Of a stretch of 27,080 nucleotides of DNA, positions 24,401 through 27,080 are shown one piece after another. The notes beneath the pieces were generated by a model. That model did no database searches and had not been told where the DNA came from. It saw only the letters and a program-made list of their open reading frames with translations. The first letter of the stretch is position 1; each line of letters starts with the position of its first letter. The position numbers and the translations under genes were made by a program. Origin of the DNA: a virus; the IMG/VR virus record IMGVR_UViG_3300031613_000020, positions 1-27,080 of that record; one strand, written 5' to 3'.

Positions 24401-24807
24401 CCATCCAACGGATTACCCGTTGCGAGTGCTATCTGACGAACATTTTTGAGTGATGTTTCAAAATCTTTGTTTGTGTCTGCTACTACTCGCAGACGGTTGT
24501 TAAGGTTGCTCACACTATCTGAGAGCTTTGTAAAGCCTACTATCGCTGCTGTAATTGCAATCGAAGACGCAATTGACGATATTAAGCCTTTGTAATTAGT
24601 TGTTAGATCCTTTACTGACGCACTCGCTTTGGTAGCTTCTTTAGAGACTTTCTTTAACTCTCCTGAAGACTTTGCGCCAGATAGACGATCCATACTTTGC
24701 GAAGTTTTTGCAGAAGAAGATGCCACGGTATCTAGACTTTTGTTCAGTCTGGAAAGATCGCGTAACGCCTGTGAAGAATCTGATTGAGTTCTTATTTGAA
24801 TAGCCAT
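15409..24807 (-). CDS. Giant tape measure protein (3132 aa)
   Basis: The tape measure runs through the tail tube lumen, sets tail length and helps DNA entry. Residues about 85-280 form the tape measure N-terminal domain: LNNRLRVVADTNKDFE, then ATGNPLDGVANIYSKVA, GQGLGSNRLAGEELRAVLE and YLALQLAEGMG. There are hydrophobic stretches near residues 74-95, 1329-1350, 1620-1720 and 2030-2065, candidates for membrane insertion during infection. Long helical, coiled-coil-like segments fill most of the rest. The C-terminus has the common tape-measure tail GLITGPGTGTSDSIPTWLSD followed by GEYVVNAKA near residues 3010-3040. At about 1.5 Å per residue (the usual rule for tape measures) the tail would be near 450-500 nm, about three times that of lambda (gpH 853 aa). 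I saw no clear peptidase or lysozyme domain. The start at 24807 has AAAGGA upstream; the stop overlaps the next ATG by ATGA. Confidence 0.96.
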   Translation of the reverse strand: MAIQIRTQSDSSQALRDLSRLNKSLDTVASSSAKTSQSMDRLSGAKSSGELKKVSKEATKASASVKDLTTNYKGLISSIASSIAITAAIVGFTKLSDSVSNLNNRLRVVADTNKDFETSLKNVRQIALATGNPLDGVANIYSKVALAGKRFNVSQSQTAKFTQNVSKSLAISGASAQEANSVIIQLGQGLGSNRLAGEELRAVLEGSQYLALQLAEGMGIPFETLRKEAELGRLTYSRVVNGMLKQSDKINESFEKINFTFSRAFKNLGTSINILFSEISENFTGDRGGLPGIIKDWADSIAASTDMIAYKIDLNVFKMKLLFVDIRNTLLSFAGIRVEFGVFNGVVDGLTSVRDNFNRFVYDVERNNMDAALTNLSKAIGGVGDTSKALFKAFRPESIIDTLAQLNSLGGGSKDVSFFISSISDAQTLSELMTKLSSHQLFKTFRNPAALGLFSGIGDELGMERFPAQLRNVITSTYAELLNGDTANVEEGAAFVRKQFESFLDKIGIEDIRAKSSDFAEVIESYVGTISEGLQSGVGQLAPFFENASSEELLERARQMFEGDSKVFKLLENLLLDKNADTRAIQVLLSAATTDYSRFQVASFQTASYGVESGSRALDATVRNSAQRNSAQLVSSFDQIEKSAETFGGNLVQNFGSTLTESVAILKGKIADLAGSQNLLTNEVVISLFKDIENGSKSAAASVGSVIDALKLIAADNNLSFGSLQGTIDEVRVYSELLEKVAGNASFDGAADGASRLKDIFSLTNEVLGMTSDLTKLTSTDIANRLADSLVGNSLKFGAAIMQYKRGVTEVQSVENFFGEEAARRLDGIVSNMALLGNYSGDSANIFSSFNIDVNRKDIGEFVKLWTSTNSKLIAERQKALGTLDSVKISSLDIIKDIYSNTQGDTLLDKMLSASDLKAKIAQVRNSAESEFANNTVEATIVTTGTGLQLVRDFGIIVDGFVDNSDRALRQVKNVQLGLLKDLAKATFSTGSEAFGFTDEKIAEFKQKASNILGTPLELNIKTADVLDGLDNIVSAGKEAAEELPDFFDKLFNDSKSEKFVSAMSGTFDAVVKSFKGIFGLFGSFDLSLDPLFDVTTITRLQVQISELASSFGDLFSPSMSSGFALDGLMEASGDTITAVKSLFDSLFNTNFNTDGFDTALKKVGDGFQETFQQIGTALSEIGSFGETVGKSISSLFSSSGGSAFVGAFTSGLGIVFGYFVTLFQTFSLKNIVQGFKDLYLGIAEGFKEGLVEALGDALTSEQGRRWTQFFGVSDINKTLTSVDSINGKQLDYAGMQEGSFGGVGQQRFNEYRPFLYEQFMAIPKEFQDGLSKAVLAAFGAAITLGLSFKTVGGGALVLFKKILALTIAAAFIDDGVAQSLTTVLGRAFSTVLSLFAGFFTTMPLELGILLAARIGLAFQPIRESFTRLLGGVAKAPFDLIKGFSEGIQRKGNDSALLNIRDLESGNNRSIKDLEATRQKLLTNRESLTNSLVSTNRKAGINITPAALEKATRQGTLAGNSKQFDQLISYNQRIAKSNGDLVNLQKSSVKLSRRLSLAESEDFRLNTNREERRNNFFGAASGIGSILGIGAGLYLTQTEGFGKAVDNILGATETAGKALTTFSFVLKTGLLVALPSALATVGGVAFSLISRSLLAIVVGASAIFLKPLLIIGAVIVGLTTAFNWLALSVYPGSNLMKGITALTSGFAALIILPAKIFTALSELSFDDVLQGLGEFNPFETLGNVAKAAAERLESLNNSLQDSSSAFRKVFGKVNDMLQFGLWAIQDFGLSIIGALAYFKLFSSPSLTERLGRFTKGIDLSATGLSNLSKKLKNIAGISAGGSVQDARLQASLMEKQAKTQAKALTNTLNASANRVTAQMLAMNINGVTDSAVNVKKNAVDGNFDKYGKKNIAAMTRLKSALDSQTLASKSVANSNDRLAAANRRVRVLERRDAMQAQRLATRQAGFTNSAGRAGSVIGGAVGTGLALSGVFSKFSDNIIVQIVAAVSSISLLSVAVEKLFSFVAGNLFKLGAMIVTGLGLKVVLGLGVLAALLVGLFPNIVSDAKDAPRQFGWDEFGKGVETPMETVNRVSDEAAIRMVASWDAIVAADLSTWQGWLTTVREVLASSIRGFVTGMSVIIAMFDALRDKLKIFLPEPLKGTNNASGAALNASVSVWMKIRKLVDSITGSELVSKASPEDWKALTQSVIQSRSVGVQSELMPESGMFTNASYGYVLDEILANSGQAQAGRVWADGAPTKVELPKADILGAGKDLAKSFGDNLGNAIKEPITKIVGAVSEEITKNTVIAKAPVKSELKEGDVSKLTAEEKGSEKFFPMKGIIRQIDDTRQRIDQLSANFLKPETSKEDKRLINEQLILLQSRLEEALLQLNTGLDERAGIASTRSNLDAAGKGIEGWVGMTQEKIEEFRSIFRNSADGFEAVKEILSRYGSSVFDIFKSPSVFSIEGIEPATLQEWQTSIATVLKKTINGAMEPLSLSLLRDFSTEGFFEDYKRRVADLADLTKSYNKEPADTANKVSLKGQIAKMEKGLEDFVKNAKKTIEETKFIDSGGSVGKFSEVLQSMQTAFPSLNASMQDLLNVPEEFRKNAFKQAQEYAAALRILESEDAGDADKESAALVVNEFKRKANESELFAVFLKYGETFEKLNAGLARVGVEGFDRDVFRRLPENIQQSLYTSIDAMEKTFLAVDTNKLQGTAKLTAMKLTDDLQAALAREFELLVKVKEAGISFATGVKDNFTSGLSDVFTGESSFEDFLKSMIDNFTRSIINTFIEGFTDNLIGEEGAVMKLLQGIGSSVFADGSFFGKEAEEKLPDLSGPTANLNAGLVTQTAALQSALQLQTLEFVNALKGFLQANGLDVPMGLSASLGEREFSEFSAPLPAFDINSYGSPEVPALVSEDFKANVAGGDTADLGGAFSKPLLQNTAVTAEGFKGMGDIFNMGTGQIVLAIGGLAGSFAAARNGDTIGALLGLATTAVSVFGLGAPAAPVLAAATGGLITGPGTGTSDSIPTWLSDGEYVVNAKATKANRELLHNINFGNAKKYAKGGMVGTSKLMAFTPAAAPVLDSKPAKSAQPIHVTNEFNLTGDLSRQTKQEIIKLGGEISSIVYSNFREKRLMS

Positions 24808-24810
24808 TGC

Positions 24811-25134
24811 CTATCCTTTCTTCTCTACGATTAAACCTCTGACATCACCGTAACGTAATGCCGCTTTTTCTATAAACAATTCAGGTGCTTGCTTTGAAGA
24901 ACCATTGTTCAAGTTTTCTATGTGATCAGCCGAATTGGAAATTATCGCCTCATCGTCTGATATGAAATCAATAGACCAACTTGCTTTTGCTTCACCTGTA
25001 TCTACAGGGGTTGCTGCTTGTAAGTCTTTAAAAAGCGACAAAGCCGCCTTGTGAGTACCTTCCCGCCTGAGCGTATTGGAAGATGTTCTCAGAAACGTCT
25101 TTGCCGCATTTATACCTTTTATCTTCATACTCAT
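24811..25134 (-). CDS. HK97 gp10-like tail completion / neck protein
   Basis: This 107-residue protein carries the hallmark of the HK97 gp10 family: a helical start (AAKTFLRTSSNTLRREGTHKAALSLFKDL), then ATPVDTGEAKASW at about residues 40-52, a strand pair (IDFISDDEAIISNSADHIENLNNG) and a C-terminal helix (PELFIEKAALRYG). The PVDTG-x-A-x-x-SW motif and the strand-turn-LNNG element are the diagnostic parts. Such proteins sit at the head-tail interface or help to complete the tail. The gene is usually upstream of the tail terminator; here it lies between the chaperone pair and the tape measure gene, which is unusual. The ATG at 25134 has AGAAGGA as SD about 8 bases upstream and follows the T-frame stop by one base. 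Confidence 0.78.
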   Translation of the reverse strand: MSMKIKGINAAKTFLRTSSNTLRREGTHKAALSLFKDLQAATPVDTGEAKASWSIDFISDDEAIISNSADHIENLNNGSSKQAPELFIEKAALRYGDVRGLIVEKKG

Positions 25135-25135
25135 A

Positions 25136-25788
25136 TTACAATCCTTCTATTACAGCACCACCTTTTGCTTTCAACATGAGAGTATGGAAAGCACTGCCGA
25201 GTAACTTCTTGCCAGCGGCTTCGTCTCGCTTGCTGCCGAATATCGGCCCCAAAGAGGGAAACACGTCTTCTGGTTTGCTTTTCAACTCGCTGAAAGATCG
25301 CATAATATTGTATGTGCGAAAATCCTCACGCCAACCTATCGGGCGTTTTTCGAGATAAGCCAGCCATTCGATATATTCTTCAAAAGGCCAACTTCTCACT
25401 TCTCGAACAGATTTTCCGAGGAACCATGCCAACTCAAAAAGTTGAAGTTCCTCATCTGAAAGCGTTACTTTTTTCCCTGATCTAATCCAGAGTGCTTACT
25501 TACTGCACTTGAAAGTTTGATCAATTCGTCCATAGGAAAGTTTTTGATTTCTTCGTCTTCCAACTCTGCAAAGTCTGGACAGCCTTTCTTTATGATGGCA
25601 AACATAATATCCATCTCATTGAACGACTCTTCTTCTGCACGTTTGTTTAACTCTTGCAGAGACTCTACTTCGGAAATAGTCAATTTTGTCAAATTCACAG
25701 GTACGCCCATGAAGTCAAACTTCTTTACAACCTTTTTGTTATAAAGGTCGCGTTCTGATAATAAATTTCTAAGTGTATTTTCGCTCAT
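25136..25788 (-). CDS. Tail assembly chaperone GT fusion made by -1 programmed frameshift
   Basis: Slippage of the ribosome by -1 at GGGAAAA (25477-25471) joins the G-like frame to a second open frame ending at 25136. This gives a fusion of about 217 residues: 106 from the first frame and 111 from the second. The second frame begins KVTLSDEELQLFELAWFLG, is open from the slip site onward and has no ATG at its head, so it should be translated only by frameshifting. Its segment SVREVRSWPFEEYIEWLAYL followed by EKRPIGWREDFR resembles the gpT/DUF4035-type domain: a short helix, then E-x2-EW-x-AY-x3-P-x-G. In lambda the T domain recruits tube subunits while G binds the tape measure. The neighbouring tape measure gene fits. 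I infer the frameshift from the sequence; the efficiency is unknown. Confidence 0.85.
25465..25788 (-). CDS. Tail assembly chaperone, short form (lambda gpG-like)
   Basis: This 107-residue protein is the short, unshifted product of the tail chaperone locus. In phages with this arrangement the G product binds tail tube subunits and the tape measure during assembly, and is absent from the finished virion. I place the start at the ATG at 25788 (MSENTLRNLL), because AAGGTAAG lies just upstream; the frame is open 16 codons further, but there is no comparable SD there. A strand-rich part (KFDFMGVPVNLTKLT) leads into an acidic helical part (ELNKRAEEESFNEMDIMF). The last codons are CAG GGA AAA AAG TAA. 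They contain the slippery heptamer G GGA AAA in the correct phase for -1 slippage into the next frame, which is the best evidence for the assignment. Confidence 0.88.
   Translation of the reverse strand: MSENTLRNLLSERDLYNKKVVKKFDFMGVPVNLTKLTISEVESLQELNKRAEEESFNEMDIMFAIIKKGCPDFAELEDEEIKNFPMDELIKLSSAVSKHSGLDQGKK
25471..25477 (-). promoter_or_regulatory. Programmed -1 ribosomal frameshift site GGGAAAA
   Basis: In the G-like frame the codons read CAG GGA AAA AAG TAA, so G GGA AAA matches the X XXY YYZ slippery rule exactly. The zero-frame stop lies two codons later (25467-25465). After the slip the next codons are AAA GTA ACG CTT TCA, and the frame stays open to 25136. Lambda uses a closely related GGGAAAG site at the same place in its G/T locus. 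I did not identify a convincing downstream pseudoknot. Confidence 0.88.
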
Positions 25789-25798
25789 TGTACTTACC

Positions 25799-26020
25799 TT
25801 ACTTGAATTTTTCTGAATTAAGCTTTTGGAAATCATCTAACATTTTCCTTAAACCATGTAATAGTCCGAGAGTTTCGAAAATCTCTTTGGACTTTTCTTG
25901 ATCACCTTCAAAATCTTTAATACGATCGAAGGTCTTGCGAATGCTGAAGTCAATATCTTTGCGACAGTGTTTTGCTGTCAATCTCAGAATATAACCTCGA
26001 TTAAAGTTGTTCTTACTCAT
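25799..26020 (-). CDS. Small hypothetical protein between tail tube and chaperone genes
   Basis: I do not recognise this 73-residue protein. It is rich in charged residues (MSKNNFNRGYILRL..., ending KLNSEKFK) and is predicted to be almost entirely helical, including SIRKTFDRIKDF and SKEIFETLGLLHGLRKML. There is no membrane segment or signal peptide. Its ATG at 26020 has only a weak SD, so it may be made at a low level or by re-initiation. It lies between the major tail protein and the G-like chaperone, where small helical assembly helpers are sometimes found; a role in tail assembly is a guess from position. It ends 11 bases before the start of the chaperone gene. Confidence 0.7.
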   Translation of the reverse strand: MSKNNFNRGYILRLTAKHCRKDIDFSIRKTFDRIKDFEGDQEKSKEIFETLGLLHGLRKMLDDFQKLNSEKFK

Positions 26021-26025
26021 AATTG

Positions 26026-26041
26026 ATTTACCATTGTAAAT
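26026..26041 (-). repeat. Small inverted repeat next to the terminator
   Basis: ATTTAC and GTAAAT arms flank a 4-base centre (positions 26026-26031 and 26036-26041). It lies between the terminator and the start of the small gene at 26020. It could extend the terminator structure, or fold near the weak ribosome binding site of the next gene. Confidence 0.4.
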
Positions 26042-26062
26042 AAAGAGGAGCCGAAGCCCCTC
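26038..26062 (-). terminator. Rho-independent terminator with UUCG loop after the major tail protein
   Basis: Read on the minus strand, the sequence is GAGGGGC-TTCG-GCTCCTC followed by TTTATTT. The 7-bp stem has one G-U wobble, a UUCG tetraloop and a U-rich tail. It lies 12 bases past the stop of the major tail gene. It probably reduces, but does not abolish, transcription into the chaperone, tape measure and tip genes, which are needed in far fewer copies. Confidence 0.8.
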
Positions 26063-26073
26063 CCAATTTTGAC

Positions 26074-26643
26074 TTAGGTACCGGTAAAAGCACCGTAGAA
26101 ATCAGATTGCACAGTGATGGTAACTGTTGCAGTGTTTGCATCAGTCAACTGTGGTGAAACCTGTAACGCTTCGATCTTACCTACCCAGTAATAACTAGTA
26201 TTCTGCGTACCCATTGCGTCTGCTGCAAAAGCTGCAGGAGCAGAGTTAAGAAGAGTGAAACGGAAAACGTACTGTTTGCCATCACCTACTGACTTACCTA
26301 AGAGAGAGACTGAATCCCAATCTGCCGGTACGTAGTTGACTTGCAGCTCGATAGAAGGTGCGTCTGCTTGACCTTGAATTTGCTGTGATGTTGACTGACC
26401 GTAAACAGGTACGTTTACAACGTTAGGTGGTGTACCCATTGCTGGGAATTCACGTACATCTTTGATGCGAACGAATTCACCGCCAGCAGCAGTCATTATC
26501 TCAGTAGGTTCAAGTTCTGAGGCAAAGCATGCTTTTAAAAGCGCTTCAGAAGGGTTGTTAACTACTGCTGCTACATCTGCTGCGTCTAGGCATACAGATA
26601 AGTCTGAAAACATACCTGCGCCAATTGAATTAATATGTGCCAT
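26074..26643 (-). CDS. Major tail protein (tail tube subunit)
   Basis: This 189-residue protein should form the hexameric rings stacked to make the tail tube. It is mostly beta-strand, with the segment APSIELQVNYVPADWDSV around residues 95-112, a pattern seen in tail tube proteins (a strand, then a domain that reads as a per-residue increment or assay of the field). The C-terminal half contains KQYVFRFTLLNSAP and the strand TATVTITVQSDFYGAFTG. It starts at 26643 with a GGAG SD about 10 bases upstream; the SD overlaps the end of the terminator protein gene. A strong hairpin terminator follows directly, as expected for the most highly made tail protein. Position between the tail terminator and the chaperone pair supports the call strongly; the sequence itself supports it moderately. 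Confidence 0.85.
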   Translation of the reverse strand: MAHINSIGAGMFSDLSVCLDAADVAAVVNNPSEALLKACFASELEPTEIMTAAGGEFVRIKDVREFPAMGTPPNVVNVPVYGQSTSQQIQGQADAPSIELQVNYVPADWDSVSLLGKSVGDGKQYVFRFTLLNSAPAAFAADAMGTQNTSYYWVGKIEALQVSPQLTDANTATVTITVQSDFYGAFTGT

Positions 26644-26645
26644 TG

Positions 26646-27038
26646 TTACATTACTCCGTTATAATTGAAAGAAATTTGGTATTTGACCTTAGTTAAACTC
26701 TCGTTAACAGAATCAGTAGTCAAAATGTCAAGGACGCTGTCCATAAACTGAGTGTTGCCTATTGTTCTGCCGTTTAAATAAGTGTCGAGAATGTCTGCGA
26801 TCTGGTAAGTTCGAGAAGAACCTACTCCGGCTGGACTGAATATTTCTAAAATTAATATACCTGAAATCGATCTAATATTGTAGCCAGGCAAGCTGGGGAG
26901 AATGCTTATTCTAACAAACTCCGTCAAGTCTTCTGGTATCTTGTAATTGGCAGGAAAAGCAGGGAGATTTTCATTTCGCCACTCTTCTGCTGCAAATACT
27001 GAGAAGATATCATTTTCTAGATTTTCATAACGACTCAT
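26646..27038 (-). CDS. Tail terminator / tail completion protein (lambda gpU-like position)
   Basis: This 130-residue protein begins MSRYENLENDIF. It has the size and layout of the small alpha/beta tail terminator proteins (lambda gpU and relatives) that cap the tail tube and join it to the head. A helical N-terminus is followed by strands such as RISILPSLPG and GILILEIFSPAGVGSSR, then a helix with IADILDTYLNG and a closing strand KVKYQISFNYNG. The pattern of a short strand, a GxGxxR-type loop and the IADxLDxxL helix is common in this group. The start at 27038 has a GGGG-rich SD about 7 bases upstream and overlaps the preceding stop. It lies directly before the major tail protein gene, the usual position. 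Sequence similarity is weak, so the call rests partly on gene order. Confidence 0.7.
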   Translation of the reverse strand: MSRYENLENDIFSVFAAEEWRNENLPAFPANYKIPEDLTEFVRISILPSLPGYNIRSISGILILEIFSPAGVGSSRTYQIADILDTYLNGRTIGNTQFMDSVLDILTTDSVNESLTKVKYQISFNYNGVM

Positions 27039-27080
27039 TGCACCGCCCCTTGTCTATGAACATCTACCAAAGTGATAAAA
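27035..27080 (-). CDS. C-terminal end of an upstream neck/head-completion gene (partial)
   Basis: An open frame enters from the window edge and ends with TGA at 27037-27035. Its last residues read FITLVDVHRQGAVQ. The stop overlaps the ATG of the next gene (ATGA), a translational-coupling arrangement typical of phage structural operons. Too little is visible to identify the family. Its place just before a tail terminator gene suggests a neck or head-tail joining protein, which is inference from gene order only. Confidence 0.5.
   Translation of the reverse strand, partial: FITLVDVHRQGAVQ

Noticed and set aside
1-27080. CRISPR arrays, tRNA or rRNA genes, insertion sequences, integrase or attachment sites
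   Set aside because: None was recognised on reading both strands; the only repeats are the fibre-gene repeats and small hairpins listed.

Overview
The window is a stretch of a tailed double-stranded DNA phage (or prophage) genome with long-tailed, non-contractile (siphovirus) morphology. Every gene I can support lies on the minus strand, so the biological order runs from base 27080 down to base 1. Base composition leans to A+T. Shine-Dalgarno (SD) sites of the AAGGAG/GAGG type, intramolecular-chaperone and lambda-like tail-tip families, and a consensus sigma70 promoter point to a Gram-negative, probably aquatic, bacterial host. The host itself cannot be read from the sequence.

Layout, in order of transcription. 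27080-24811: end of a neck gene (partial), tail terminator, major tail tube protein followed by a UUCG-loop terminator, a small unknown gene, a G/GT chaperone pair joined by a textbook -1 frameshift site (GGGAAAA), and an HK97 gp10-like tail completion protein. 24807-15409: a 3132-residue tape measure protein, implying a tail of very roughly 450-500 nm. 15412-9751: tail-tip proteins: a distal-tail-like protein, a small GNAT-like protein, a DUF2163-like hub protein, and a lambda J-type tip split over two genes with many fibronectin III repeats. 9726-3093: an Ig-like tip/fibre protein, a 1259-residue tail fibre ending in a self-cleaving S74 chaperone, an Ig-like accessory protein, and two tandem paralogous small proteins; a terminator follows. 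2922-1864: a small membrane-protein cluster (95 aa, 208 aa, possibly 21 aa), each of the first two preceded by a terminator, which may serve lysis or superinfection exclusion. 1857-1830: a strong hairpin terminator closes the late region.

1520-1: the N-terminal 506 codons of a single-subunit, T7-type RNA polymerase that runs off the window edge. It has its own near-consensus sigma70 promoter (TTGCCA-17-TATAGT) and two operator-like dyads around the start of transcription.

The most interesting point is the combination: a phage-encoded T7-type RNA polymerase beside the tail operon of a siphovirus with an unusually long tape measure. A natural reading, which is inference, is that host RNA polymerase transcribes the phage polymerase gene, and the phage enzyme then transcribes some or all of the rest. 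I found no T7-like promoter repeated within the window.
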